From Rhodobiaceae bacterium UBA7804 (GTDB lineage Bacteria; Pseudomonadota; Alphaproteobacteria; Parvibaculales; Parvibaculaceae), in the NCBI GenBank assembly GCA_002480495.1, contig DLCG01000009.1:412566-476565 (forward strand): 64,000 nucleotides of DNA, in the 5' to 3' direction. This document shows positions 25,070 through 33,373 of the stretch, in pieces (position 1 is the first letter of the stretch; each line of letters opens with the position of its first letter). Position numbers and translations under genes: made by a program. The notes beneath the pieces were generated by a model. That model searched no databases, was not told the DNA's origin, and was given only the letters and a program-made list of their open reading frames with translations.

Positions 25070-26077
25070 TCAGCTCGCGTTGATGCGCTCGAACTGTCCG
25101 CTCCGCCGGAAGCGGTAGAGATAGGTCGGCAGCACGATCTCGAGCGCGGTCGGCGTCACGCCGAGGCCCTGCAGCGTGCGTCCTTCCTTTTCCGCCGCCT
25201 CGCTCACCACATTGTCGATGCCGAGCAGGCGCACCTGATCGGGCGTCAGCGGGGGGTTGGGCAGGAACTGCGTGAAGAAGGCCATGATCTTCGCCGCGAA
25301 GACGGGCAGCGGCAGCAGGATGCGCTTGCGCCCGATATTCCGCAGCAGATCTTCCATCAGCTCACGGAAGGTCTTCTTTTCCGGGCCGCCGAATTCGAAC
25401 GTCTTGCGCTCGAAGCCGTGGTTCTCGACGAGGCGCACCACGCCTTCGGCCAGGTCCTTCACATAGACGGGCTGGAGCTTCATCGTACCGCCGCCGATGA
25501 GCGGCAGCGCGGGCGAAAGCCGCGCCATTGCGGCGAAGCGGTTGAAGAAATCGTCTTCCGGGCCGAAGACGATGGAAGGCCGCACGATCGTCGCCGCGGG
25601 GAAAGCCTGGCGCACCGCCTTCTCGCCCGCGGCCTTGGCACGGCCATAGTCCGACGGGCTGTCCTCGTCCGCGCCGATCGCGGAAACATGGACAAGCTTC
25701 TTCACGCCCGCTTCCGAGCAGGCACGCGCGACGCGGCCAGCCCCTTCATGCATCACCGCATCGAAGGTCTGCTTGCCGCTTTCATGAAGCAGGCCGACGA
25801 GATTGATGACCGCGGCCGCGCCCGCGACCGCCGCCTTCACCGAGGCTTCGTCGCGGATATTCGCCTGCACGGGCTCGACCTGTCCGACCACGCCCATGGG
25901 CCTGAGATAATGCGCCTCGTTCGGGCGGCGCACCGCAACGCGCACCCGGTAGCCGCGCCGCGCCAGCGCGTGAACGATGTGACGCCCGAGAAAGCCCGAA
26001 CCGCCGAAGACCGTCACCATGCCGCCCACCGGCAGCGCGCTCACCATCATTTCCCGGTCTGCGCTATCCACGCTCAT
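25070..26077 (-). CDS. NDUFA9-like complex I-associated NAD(P)-binding protein
   Basis: 335 residues from ATG 26077 (MSVDSADREMM), with AGGCGAGGCGAG in front. It is an atypical SDR: GGMVTVFGGSGFLGRHIVHA (dinucleotide site), VINLVGLLHESGKQTFDAVM, and KLVHVSAIGADEDSPSDYGR with the YxxxK-equivalent YGRAK. This matches the NDUFA9 accessory subunit group of mitochondrial and alphaproteobacterial respiratory complex I. The long open frame upstream is not coding and overlaps the tRNA-Leu region. Confidence 0.9.
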   Translation of the reverse strand: MSVDSADREMMVSALPVGGMVTVFGGSGFLGRHIVHALARRGYRVRVAVRRPNEAHYLRPMGVVGQVEPVQANIRDEASVKAAVAGAAAVINLVGLLHESGKQTFDAVMHEGAGRVARACSEAGVKKLVHVSAIGADEDSPSDYGRAKAAGEKAVRQAFPAATIVRPSIVFGPEDDFFNRFAAMARLSPALPLIGGGTMKLQPVYVKDLAEGVVRLVENHGFERKTFEFGGPEKKTFRELMEDLLRNIGRKRILLPLPVFAAKIMAFFTQFLPNPPLTPDQVRLLGIDNVVSEAAEKEGRTLQGLGVTPTALEIVLPTYLYRFRRSGQFERINAS

Positions 26078-26250
26078 CTCGCCTCGCCTTTCGCTCCTGA
26101 CGCCCGCCGGGCGCAAGCCGCCCTTCGGAACCCCGAATTCGCTCCCTTGATAGCCTATGCGGGCGGCGCGGCAAAGAGCAGCCAAACGCCTCCGCCGCCG
26201 CGCTCTTCCATTGACATTGTTGCGGCCCCTATTTAAGCAACTGCGCACGT

Positions 26251-26337
26251 GCCCAGGTGGCGGAATTGGTAGACGCACCAGCTTCAGGTGCTGGCGCTCG
26301 CAAGGGCGTGGAAGTTCGAGTCTTCTCCTGGGCACCA
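26251..26337 (+). tRNA. tRNA-Leu (anticodon CAG)
   Basis: An 87-nt class II tRNA. Acceptor stem GCCCAGG (26251-26257) pairs with CCTGGGC (26327-26333), followed by discriminator A and an encoded CCA. The D arm contains GGTAGACGC. The anticodon stem CCAGC/GCTGG holds loop TTCAGGT, anticodon CAG. A long variable arm and the T-loop GTTCGAGTC complete a leucine tRNA. Confidence 0.97.
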
Positions 26338-26405
26338 TTCCTTTCCCGCGGCGGTTCCCGCCCGCCGCATAGAAGCCCCCTCGCGGGGCAAAGCGGAGCC
26401 CGAAC

Positions 26406-27017
26406 ATGGCGGTCACGCTGCACAGGGGCGATCTTCCGGCAGACCTCGACTTCGGCTCGAGCGTCGCGGTCGATACCGAGACGATGGGCCTCAATCCCGA
26501 GCGCGACCAGCTCTGCGTGGTCCAGCTTTCGGCGGGCGACGGCAATGCCCATATCGTGCAGCTCGACCGGGGCACCTACAGCGCGCCCAACCTGCGCGCG
26601 CTGATGGGCAATCAGGACGTCCTCAAGATCTTCCATTTCGCGCGTTTCGACGTCGCCATGATCCAGCGCTATCTCGGCGTCGTCACCTCGCCCGTCTATT
26701 GCACCAAGATCGCCTCGAAGCTCGTGCGCACCTATACGGACCGCCACGGCCTCAAGGATCTCGTCAAGGAACTGGCGAATGTCGACCTCTCCAAGCAGCA
26801 GCAGAGCTCGGACTGGGGCGCGCGCGACCTCACCGAGGCGCAGCTTGCCTATGCCGCGTCCGACGTTCTCCATCTCCATGAGGTGAAGGCCGTGCTCGAC
26901 GGCATGCTCGCCCGCGAAGGGCGCATGGAACTTGCCAAGGCCTGCTTCGCCTTCCTGCCGGTGCGCGCCGCGCTCGATCTCGCGGGCTGGCCGGAAGAAG
27001 ACATCTTCGCGCATTGA
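26406..27017 (+). CDS. rnd: Ribonuclease D-like 3'-5' exonuclease
   Basis: 203 residues. DEDDy exonuclease motifs are present: Exo I VAVDTETMGLNPERDQLCVV (D-x-E), Exo II KIFHFARFDVAMIQRYLG, and Exo III AQLAYAASDVLHLHEV (Y-x3-D). It trims 3' ends of tRNA precursors and other RNAs. It is only the catalytic domain; the HRDC domains of longer RNase D are absent, as is common in alphaproteobacteria. It follows tRNA-Leu by 68 bp and precedes the Lpt genes. Confidence 0.92.
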   Translation: MAVTLHRGDLPADLDFGSSVAVDTETMGLNPERDQLCVVQLSAGDGNAHIVQLDRGTYSAPNLRALMGNQDVLKIFHFARFDVAMIQRYLGVVTSPVYCTKIASKLVRTYTDRHGLKDLVKELANVDLSKQQQSSDWGARDLTEAQLAYAASDVLHLHEVKAVLDGMLAREGRMELAKACFAFLPVRAALDLAGWPEEDIFAH

Positions 27018-27155
27018 TCTCGCCCGTTCGGGCAGCCCGCCAGCCCCGCCGGCAGCATTAATTGACGCATTATGGCGCTTCCGCGCATACTGGCTGCCCG
27101 CCCCCGGCGGGCTTTTTCGTGCCCGCAGGGCGGGCGATTCTGGAGCTGTGACGGC

Positions 27156-27869
27156 ATGAGCGAGCGACCCGGCGACGACAGGGCCCGCGCGGGAGAGGCC
27201 CGCAGAAGGCCGGCGCCGCAGGCCGCGGGGGCCACCCCCTTGCGCGGGCGCACCGAACGCCGCGAAGGCCGCTACAGCCGCTTCGTCTCGCTCATGAAAA
27301 TCGCGCTGCCGCTCGGCGCCTTCCTGCTTCTTGGCATCGTCCTTTTCTATTCGGGCGTCTTCAGCGGCCGCGACAATCTCGATACGGCCTTCCGCGACAT
27401 CGACAGGCAGCCGACGGACCTGCGCATGGTCAGTCCGCGCGTCGCCGGCGTCACGGGCGACGGCTCTCCTTATGTCGTCACCGCCGACAATGCGACGCAG
27501 GACCCCGCCGAGCCCAATTTCGTCACCTTCGACAACATCCAGGCCGATGTGAAGACCAATGGCGAGCAGGACTGGCTTTCGCTGACAGCCTCGCGCGGCC
27601 GCTACAATTCCGAAACGCAGACGCTCGACCTCACGCAGAAGATCGATATCTTCACGACCTGGGGCTACGAAATGCATGGAGAGCAGGCCACCGTCGATTT
27701 CGACCAGGGCAAGCTCAGAAGCGATTCCGAGGTACAGGGGCATGGGCCCCTCGGTACGCTGCGGGCCGACAGCATGAGTGCCGACCATGCGACGCAGGTG
27801 CTGCGTTTCGACGGCAACGTGAAGATGCTGATCCTGCCGGATCAGCCGAGCCAGGGGGTAGAAGAGTGA
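27156..27869 (+). CDS. lptC: LPS export periplasmic bridge protein LptC
   Basis: 237 residues from ATG 27156. A basic cytoplasmic tail of about 45 residues precedes one transmembrane anchor (MKIALPLGAFLLLGIVLFYS). A periplasmic beta-jellyroll follows (YVVTADNATQDPAEPNFVTF, DIFTTWGYEMHGEQATVDF). It takes LPS from the LptB2FG transporter and hands it to LptA. Its stop overlaps the GTG of lptA in GTGA, so they are coupled. Confidence 0.92.
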   Translation: MSERPGDDRARAGEARRRPAPQAAGATPLRGRTERREGRYSRFVSLMKIALPLGAFLLLGIVLFYSGVFSGRDNLDTAFRDIDRQPTDLRMVSPRVAGVTGDGSPYVVTADNATQDPAEPNFVTFDNIQADVKTNGEQDWLSLTASRGRYNSETQTLDLTQKIDIFTTWGYEMHGEQATVDFDQGKLRSDSEVQGHGPLGTLRADSMSADHATQVLRFDGNVKMLILPDQPSQGVEE

Positions 27870-28420
27870 AAGTGCAGCCAAAAACCGCGTTCGGGGCCGC
27901 CGCGGCATCCGCGCTTCTCCTCGCCGGTCTCCTCCTGGGCCATCCCGCTTCCGCGCAGGAAGGCGGCATGCTGGGCGGCTTCCGCAGCGATCCCGGCAAG
28001 CCGATCGAGGTCGAGGCCGACGCGCTCGAGGTTCAGGACGGCGATAACACCGCCACCTTCATCGGCAATGTCCGCGTGGTTCAGGGCGATATCCGCATGA
28101 AGGCCGACCGGATCACCGTCTTCTATTCAAGCGCGCAGGGCGGCTCGCGTATCGGCAAGATTGCCGCTTCCGGCAATGTCCTTGTCTCCGCCCCCGACAA
28201 TCAGACCGCCAGCGGCGACTGGGCCAATTATCTCGTCGCCACGCGGCAGATTGAAATGGGCAATTCAGTCGTTCTCCGCCAGGGCGAAAACGTGATCCGC
28301 GGCTCGCGGCTCACGGTCGACCTCGCCAGCGGCCATGCAAGGGTCAGCGGCAGCGAAAATGGCGGAACCGGGCGGGTAAAAGGCCTGTTCCAGCCTCCCT
28401 CGGACCCCTCCGCCGAGTAA
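27866..28420 (+). CDS. lptA: LPS transport periplasmic protein LptA
   Basis: 184 residues starting with a GTG that overlaps the lptC stop. A signal peptide (TAFGAAAASALLLAGLLLG, then HPASAQ) leads to an OstA-type beta-jellyroll: PIEVEADALEVQDGDNTATF, GNVRVVQGDIRMKADRITVF, ENVIRGSRLTVDLASGHARV. Multiple LptA units form the bridge that carries LPS across the periplasm. Confidence 0.93.
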   Translation: MKVQPKTAFGAAAASALLLAGLLLGHPASAQEGGMLGGFRSDPGKPIEVEADALEVQDGDNTATFIGNVRVVQGDIRMKADRITVFYSSAQGGSRIGKIAASGNVLVSAPDNQTASGDWANYLVATRQIEMGNSVVLRQGENVIRGSRLTVDLASGHARVSGSENGGTGRVKGLFQPPSDPSAE

Positions 28421-28464
28421 AAATCCGAAAGAAGTCTTGGTTAATCCCTTCACTTCATACAATT

Positions 28465-28494
28465 TTAATGCCAAGTGACGTTTCATGGCATTAA
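28465..28494. promoter_or_regulatory. Inverted repeat between lptA and lptB
   Basis: Perfect 9-bp arms TTAATGCCA (28465-28473) and TGGCATTAA (28486-28494) around a 12-nt spacer, 18 bp before lptB. The octamer AAGTGACG also appears twice (28473 and 28497). The region is more AT-rich than the genes and probably holds a promoter and operator that let lptB-rpoN be controlled apart from lptCA. It could also form an RNA hairpin. Confidence 0.5.
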
Positions 28495-28512
28495 TGAAGT
28501 GACGGGGACCTG

Positions 28513-29316
28513 ATGACGGGCGAAACGGGGACAATCGGCAGAAACGAAGCCGCCGGGGCCGAAGGCCGGGAAGGCCCGCGCCTCGTCGCGGACAATCCGG
28601 GGCTCTGGGTCGAAAAGATCGGCAAGAGCTTCAAGGGCCGTCCCGTGGTCCGGGGCGTCAGCTTCCATGTCCAGCGCGGCGAAGCGGTCGGCCTGCTCGG
28701 CCCCAACGGCGCGGGCAAGACCACCGTCTTCTACATGATTACCGGGCTCATCCCGCCGGATTACGGCACGATCCTGCTCGACGGGCATGATGTGACCGAC
28801 CTTCCGATGTATCGCCGCGCGCGCCGCGGCGTCGGCTATCTGCCCCAGGAAGCCTCGATCTTTCGCGGCCTCACCGTGGAACAGAATATCCGCGCCGTGC
28901 TCGAGGTCGTCGAACCCGACCGCGACCGCCGCGAGGCCGAACTCGACGATCTTCTGGCCGAATTCTCGATCACGCATCTTCGCCGCACGCCCGCCATCGC
29001 ACTGTCCGGCGGCGAGCGCCGCCGCGTCGAGATTGCGCGCGCGCTGGCGACGCAGCCTTCCTTCATGCTGCTCGACGAACCCTTTGCGGGCATCGATCCG
29101 ATCGCCATCGGCGATATCCGCGATCTCGTCGCCCATCTGAAGGATCGCGGCATCGGCGTGCTCATCACCGATCACAATGTGCGCGAGACGCTCGAACTCA
29201 TAGACCACGCCGTCATCATTCATGACGGCACGGTGCTGATGGAGGGCGAGCCTTCCGACATCGTCGGCAACGAGGATGTCAGGCGGCTCTATCTCGGCGA
29301 ACGGTTCAGCCTGTAG
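28513..29316 (+). CDS. lptB: LPS export ABC transporter ATPase LptB
   Basis: 267 residues. Walker A GLLGPNGAGKTTVFYMITGL, Q-loop GYLPQEASIFRGLTVEQNI, signature LSGGERRRVEIARALA, Walker B FMLLDEPFAGIDPIAI and H-loop LITDHNVRETLE all fit LptB. It powers extraction of LPS from the inner membrane with LptFG, which are not in this window. An extra 30-residue N-terminal tail is present. It precedes rpoN, the standard arrangement in proteobacteria. Confidence 0.97.
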   Translation: MTGETGTIGRNEAAGAEGREGPRLVADNPGLWVEKIGKSFKGRPVVRGVSFHVQRGEAVGLLGPNGAGKTTVFYMITGLIPPDYGTILLDGHDVTDLPMYRRARRGVGYLPQEASIFRGLTVEQNIRAVLEVVEPDRDRREAELDDLLAEFSITHLRRTPAIALSGGERRRVEIARALATQPSFMLLDEPFAGIDPIAIGDIRDLVAHLKDRGIGVLITDHNVRETLELIDHAVIIHDGTVLMEGEPSDIVGNEDVRRLYLGERFSL

Positions 29317-29344
29317 TGAGTGAGCGTAGGGGGCTGACAGAGGC

Positions 29345-30880
29345 ATGGCACTAGCACCGAGACTCGAGCTTCGCCAGGGGCAATCCCTGGTCATGACGCC
29401 TCAGCTCCAGCAGGCCATCAAACTGCTGCAGCTGTCGAATCTCGAACTTGCCGAATATGTCGAACAGGAACTCGAGCGCAATCCGCTGCTCGAAGCCGGC
29501 AGCGCCGAGCCCGCCGAACGCGCGGAAGAGCGCGACGCCCATGAGGGCGAACGCGAACAGGTGATCTCGTCGGAAACCTCGCTCTCCCTCAGCGAAGACG
29601 GGCCGCTGCCCGGCCGCGACGGCGATCTCGATACGGATTACGACAACGTCTATGCGGATGAGAGCCGCTCCGACGCGCAGAACGATGCCGCCGCGAGCGC
29701 GCCGGGCCAGACATCGTCGGACTGGCAGAACGTGAAGGGCGGCGGCGGCGGAAACGCCGATGGCGATTTCAGCTTCGAGGCGACGCTGACGCGCGAGGCC
29801 ACGCTTGCCGAACATCTCACCGAACAGATGAACATGGCGCTGAAGACGGCGGGCGACCGCATGATCGGTGCCTATCTGATCGACCAGGTGAACGAGGCGG
29901 GCTACATGACCGCCGATACCGCGGAAGTGGCGGAACGTCTCGGCACGGATGTCGAGGATGTGGAAGCGGTGCTGCAGGTGCTGCAGACCTTCGAACCCAC
30001 CGGCATCTGCGCGCGCAACCTCAAGGAGTGCCTCGCGCTGCAGCTTGCCGAGCGCGACCGGCTCGATCCCGCGATGCAGCTCTTTCTCGACAATCTCGAG
30101 CTTTTCGCGAAGCGCGACTTCGATCAGCTCATGAAGATCACGGGCGCCGACCGCGAGGACATCGCGAGCATGGTGGAGGATATCCGCCTCTGCAATCCCA
30201 AGCCCGGCCTCGCCTTTGGCGGTGAGCCCGTCGTGCCCGTCGTGCCGGACGTCTTCGTGCGCGCGCGCGCCGATGGAAGCTGGGCCGTCGAGATCAATTC
30301 GGAAACGCTGCCCCGCGTTCTCGTGAACCAGCAATATTACGCCGAAGTCTCGAAGCTTTCGGGCGATGCAAGCGCCAAGGCCTATATCTCCGAGTGTCTC
30401 AACAATGCGAACTGGCTGGTGAAGAGCCTCGACCAGCGCGCCCGCACCATCCTCAAGGTCGCGTCAGAGATCGTGCGCCAGCAGGACGGCTTCCTCGTCC
30501 ACGGCATCCAGCATCTGAAACCGCTCAACCTGAAGACCATCGCCGAAGCGATCTCGATGCATGAGTCGACGGTCAGCCGCGTCACCGCGAACAAATATGT
30601 CGCGACGCCGCGCGGCATCTTCGAGATGAAGTATTTCTTCACCTCCTCCATCGCCTCCTCTTCCGGCGGCGCGGCGCATTCGGCCGAGGCCGTGCGTCAC
30701 CGGATCAAGGAACTCATCGATGTCGAGCGCCCCGATGCGGTCCTCTCCGACGACAACATCGTCGATATCCTGAAAAGCCAGGGCGTGGATATCGCGCGGC
30801 GAACCGTCGCCAAGTACCGGGAAGCGCTCAATATTCCCTCTTCGGTGCAGAGAAGGCGCGAGAAGAAGGCCTATGCCTGA
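29345..30880 (+). CDS. rpoN: RNA polymerase sigma-54 factor
   Basis: 511 residues. Region I is glutamine- and leucine-rich (LELRQGQSLVMTPQLQQAIK). An acidic region II (about 50-140) leads to the core-binding domain and the C-terminal DNA-binding domain with the RpoN box ARRTVAKYREALNIPSS. It directs enhancer-dependent transcription from -24/-12 promoters, often nitrogen or carbon-related. hpf and ptsN downstream complete the classic rpoN cluster. Confidence 0.97.
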   Translation: MALAPRLELRQGQSLVMTPQLQQAIKLLQLSNLELAEYVEQELERNPLLEAGSAEPAERAEERDAHEGEREQVISSETSLSLSEDGPLPGRDGDLDTDYDNVYADESRSDAQNDAAASAPGQTSSDWQNVKGGGGGNADGDFSFEATLTREATLAEHLTEQMNMALKTAGDRMIGAYLIDQVNEAGYMTADTAEVAERLGTDVEDVEAVLQVLQTFEPTGICARNLKECLALQLAERDRLDPAMQLFLDNLELFAKRDFDQLMKITGADREDIASMVEDIRLCNPKPGLAFGGEPVVPVVPDVFVRARADGSWAVEINSETLPRVLVNQQYYAEVSKLSGDASAKAYISECLNNANWLVKSLDQRARTILKVASEIVRQQDGFLVHGIQHLKPLNLKTIAEAISMHESTVSRVTANKYVATPRGIFEMKYFFTSSIASSSGGAAHSAEAVRHRIKELIDVERPDAVLSDDNIVDILKSQGVDIARRTVAKYREALNIPSSVQRRREKKAYA

Positions 30881-31204
30881 GTCTCGCCGGGGCCCTTTTC
30901 AAGACCCCGCACGCGCCCCATATCCTGTTGAAAGATAAGGCTTTTAACGCTTTCTCAGGCATGCGGTTGACACCCATGATGGGGCCAACTAGTTTCCACG
31001 CGCTCAAACGCCCCCGGGACTTCGAACCCGGCGGTGAGGCGGTGGGTTGGGCCGCCGAGGCGGCATGTACAATGGCAAATTCGGACGCCCCGATTCGACG
31101 ACCGGGGACGTTATAGGAAGTGCAGCCGTCCCGTGCGGACGGTAGTCAGGCCGAACCGTTCGGCAACCGTCTGTTGTAGCGTAGTGGGCCCAGGAAGGTC
31201 TTTC
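30881..31204 (+). other. Structured 324-bp leader region between rpoN and hpf
   Basis: No convincing gene. Downstream of a good sigma-70-type promoter (30967-30995) several GC-rich inverted repeats follow: around GACTTCGAACCCGG (about 31011-31033), GCCGCC/GGCGGC (31051-31064) and CCCCG/CGGGG (31088-31107). This could be a long structured 5' leader of hpf or a small RNA. No tmRNA tag reading frame or SRP RNA core was found in it. Confidence 0.4.
30967..30995 (+). promoter_or_regulatory. Sigma-70-type promoter candidate for hpf
   Basis: TTGACA (30967-30972), a 17-bp spacer and TAGTTT (30990-30995). The -35 is consensus, the -10 weaker. Transcription would begin near 31002, giving a leader of about 200 nt before hpf. 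Confidence 0.45.
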
Positions 31205-31786
31205 ATGCAGGTTCAGGTAAGCGGCCATCATCTCGATGTAGGAGATGCTCTCCGCACCCACGCGACCGAACGGCTCGAAGCCGCGGTCACCAAGTATTTC
31301 GACCGTCCCGTGGACGGCACGGTCACCTTCACCAAGGAAGGTCACGAGTTCCGCGCCGATTGCTCGGCGCATCTGAGCTCGGGTCTGCGCGTGAATGCGC
31401 AGGGCGCCGCGAACGAGGTCTATGCCTCCTTCGAGGCCGCGCTGGAGCGCCTCGAGAAGCGGCTTCGCCGCTACAAGCGCAGGCTCAAGAACCACAACAA
31501 TAACAACAAGGCGGAACTGCCTGCCGAGGCCTATCCCTCCTTCGTCATCGAAGCCGGCGACGAACATGAGGAAGTCTCCGAGGATGCGCAGCCCGTCATT
31601 ATCGCCGAAGGTACGACCGCTATTCCCGTCCTCAGCGTCGGCGATGCCGTGATGCAGATGGACCTGAGCGATGCGCCCTTCATTGTCTTCCGCAATGGCG
31701 GCAAGGGCGGCATCAACCTCGTCTATCGCCGCGCCGACGGAAATATCGGCTGGATCGACACGGGCCGCGATGCTCAGAAGGCTTGA
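31205..31786 (+). CDS. hpf: Ribosome hibernation promoting factor, long form
   Basis: 193 residues from ATG 31205 (MQVQVSGHHLDVGDALRTHA). The N-terminal domain (about 1-100) binds the decoding centre and ends in the basic ERLEKRLRRYKRRLKNH. A variable linker follows, then the C-terminal dimerisation domain (SVGDAVMQMDLSDAPFIVFR, GINLVYRRADGNIGWID) that joins two 70S into 100S ribosomes. AGGAAGG lies 9 nt upstream. It sits between rpoN and ptsN as in many proteobacteria. Confidence 0.95.
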   Translation: MQVQVSGHHLDVGDALRTHATERLEAAVTKYFDRPVDGTVTFTKEGHEFRADCSAHLSSGLRVNAQGAANEVYASFEAALERLEKRLRRYKRRLKNHNNNNKAELPAEAYPSFVIEAGDEHEEVSEDAQPVIIAEGTTAIPVLSVGDAVMQMDLSDAPFIVFRNGGKGGINLVYRRADGNIGWIDTGRDAQKA

Positions 31787-31901
31787 AACTCTGAAGGCGA
31801 AACCACGGCACCGCGCGGATAGCGTGGCGGCCGGAGAGCCCCGGACGGAAGCGCGGAAAGGTTCCGTGCGTCTGGCGGCTTCGCAGAACAGGATTCGGAT
31901 T

Positions 31902-32366
31902 ATGGAGCTTGAAGATCTGGTGCAGCCGGAGGGTGTCGTTGCCCATCTGAAAGTCACCAGCAAGAAGCAGGCGCTGCAGGAGCTTTCCGAGCGCGCCGCG
32001 AAAATTACCGGGCTCTCCGAGCGGGCGATCTTCGAGACGTTGCTCGAGCGCGAGCGCCTTGGCTCCACGGGCGTCGGTCAGGGCATCGCCATTCCGCATG
32101 GCAAGCTGCCGGAGATCGACCGTCTCCATGGGCTGTTCGCCCGTCTGGACACGCCGATCGACTTCGAGTCGGTGGACGATCAGCCGGTCGACCTCATCTT
32201 CCTTCTGCTCGCGCCGGAAACGGCGGGCGCCGACCATCTGAAGGCGCTTGCCCGCATTTCGCGGCTGCTGCGCAATCCTTCCGTGGTCGAGAAGCTCCGC
32301 GCTTCGGAAGACGCATCCGCCCTCTTCGCGATCCTCACCGAGCCCGCCGCCACCAACGCGGCGTGA
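31902..32366 (+). CDS. ptsN: Nitrogen-regulatory PTS protein EIIA(Ntr)
   Basis: 154 residues from ATG 31902. The phosphorylated histidine is His66 in QGIAIPHGKLPEIDRLHG, and the fold blocks DDQPVDLIFLLLAPETAG and HLKALARISRLLRNPSVVE are present. It accepts phosphate from NPr in the nitrogen PTS and regulates potassium transport and other targets. It is the last gene of the rpoN-hpf-ptsN set, followed by a strong terminator. Confidence 0.95.
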   Translation: MELEDLVQPEGVVAHLKVTSKKQALQELSERAAKITGLSERAIFETLLERERLGSTGVGQGIAIPHGKLPEIDRLHGLFARLDTPIDFESVDDQPVDLIFLLLAPETAGADHLKALARISRLLRNPSVVEKLRASEDASALFAILTEPAATNAA

Positions 32367-32388
32367 CGCTCACCTCGCCCGAAAACAG

Positions 32389-32425
32389 AAAGCCCCGCGC
32401 GGAAACGCGCGGGGCTTTGTCTTTT
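32389..32425 (+). terminator. Intrinsic terminator after ptsN
   Basis: Perfect 12-bp stem AAAGCCCCGCGC (32389-32400) and GCGCGGGGCTTT (32407-32418), loop GGAAAC, followed by TGTCTTTTT. It lies between convergent ptsN and the DUF1150 gene and may work both ways. Confidence 0.9.
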
Positions 32426-32477
32426 TGACCTGACGCTCGAATTGAGCCGGCGCTCGAATTGATCTGGCGCTCGAAAC

Positions 32478-32780
32478 TCAGTGCGCGCTGACAGGCTCTA
32501 GATCGTACTGGCGCGCGCCCGCGAAGGCCGCGTCGCGATTGTCGAGCACGGCCATGCGCTGGCCGTTCGCGGCATGCACCGCATAGAGGCGCGTATCGGC
32601 GGGCAGGTCGAGTTCGGAGCCGAGTTCACCCGCAAGTTCTCCGGCGAGGATCTCGCGCACATAGACGATGTTCGGCATGCCGGCATTCGCGAACATTTCC
32701 GGCGTCAGCTTGCGGAAGTCGCTCACGCCCCAGCCGGTCTTCTCGCTACCTGCCGCGTCGAAATCGGATTCGTTCTGCAT
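32478..32780 (-). CDS. DUF1150 family protein
   Basis: 100 residues, an alphaproteobacterial family of unknown function. Characteristic blocks are FANAGMPNIVYVREI near the middle and LYAVHAANGQRMAVLDNRDA with AAFAGARQYDLEPVSAH at the end. It commonly accompanies small heat-shock protein genes, as here, where hsp20 is 65 bp upstream on the same strand, so it is probably co-transcribed and heat-induced. Confidence 0.88.
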   Translation of the reverse strand: MQNESDFDAAGSEKTGWGVSDFRKLTPEMFANAGMPNIVYVREILAGELAGELGSELDLPADTRLYAVHAANGQRMAVLDNRDAAFAGARQYDLEPVSAH

Positions 32781-32845
32781 CTCACTTACTCCTTTCCGGC
32801 TCTTCCTCCTTCTCGAAGCGAAGAGCGCTTTCCGTCGCCCGGGGT

Positions 32846-33304
32846 TCAGACCGCGTCGCGGGTGACGCGGCGGGACGGATTTGCGGGTTCGCTGCTCTCG
32901 ATCTCGATGGTGCGGACCGTTCGCGACGGTTCCGGCCTTTCCAGATCGATCATCAGGAGCCCGTTCTCGAGCCGCGCCCCTTTCACCTCCATGCCGTCGG
33001 CCAGCACGAAAGAGCGCTGGAACTGGCGTGCGGCGATGCCGCGATGGAGATAGGTGCGCTCCTCGTCCTCAAGCTGACGGCCGCGGATGACGAGCTGGTT
33101 TTCCTCGACCGTGACCGAAAGCTCGTCACGGGAGAAACCGGCGACAGCGAGCGTGATCCTCAGCGCCTCGCCCTTCTCGCCGCCGAGCTGTTCGACGTTG
33201 TAGGGCGGGTATCCGTCCGAGGCCTTGGCGGCTCTTTCGAGCAGCCTTTCCAATCCGTCGAAACCCAGCAGAAAAGGGCTGTTGAACTGCATCACGCGGG
33301 TCAT
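32846..33304 (-). CDS. Small heat-shock protein, Hsp20/IbpA family
   Basis: 152 residues from ATG 33304 (MTRVMQFNSPFLLGFDGLER). The alpha-crystallin domain covers about 35-130 (PPYNVEQLGGEKGEALRITL, LSVTVEENQLVIRGRQ, YLHRGIAARQFQRSFVLADG, ENGLLMIDLERPEP). It is an ATP-independent holdase that keeps unfolding proteins soluble. Upstream are a sigma-32-type promoter and a 5' leader hairpin that ends just before the start codon. Confidence 0.94.
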   Translation of the reverse strand: MTRVMQFNSPFLLGFDGLERLLERAAKASDGYPPYNVEQLGGEKGEALRITLAVAGFSRDELSVTVEENQLVIRGRQLEDEERTYLHRGIAARQFQRSFVLADGMEVKGARLENGLLMIDLERPEPSRTVRTIEIESSEPANPSRRVTRDAV

Positions 33305-33309
33305 GTCCC

Positions 33310-33335
33310 AAAGTCCCGTTATCCGAGCGACTTTG
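33310..33335 (-). promoter_or_regulatory. Leader hairpin before hsp20 (possible RNA thermometer)
   Basis: On the transcript strand CAAAGTC pairs perfectly with GACTTTG, 12 nt apart, and the right arm ends 5 nt before the ATG, covering the expected ribosome-site zone. The loop side contains TCGCT, which fits the U-Y-G-C-U theme of ROSE-type thermosensors found on alphaproteobacterial hsp20 mRNAs. Function is inferred. Confidence 0.45.
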
Positions 33336-33373
33336 CCTTTTGCGGCCCGCCAGGCGGCACCGCTTCCGTAAAC

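Noticed and set aside
26229..27908. A 559-residue open frame on the minus strand
   Set aside because: It runs through the tRNA-Leu, RNase D and lptC, all well supported on the plus strand.
30985..31040. T-arm-like GGGTTCGAAGTCCC on the minus strand as part of a permuted tmRNA
   Set aside because: No tag reading frame such as GCNAAYGAYAAY and no matching acceptor stem were found; the stem pairing is also irregular.
31110..31160. GGAAGTGCAGCC and GTCAGGCC as an SRP RNA core
   Set aside because: The two segments occur in the wrong order for the SRP apical domain.
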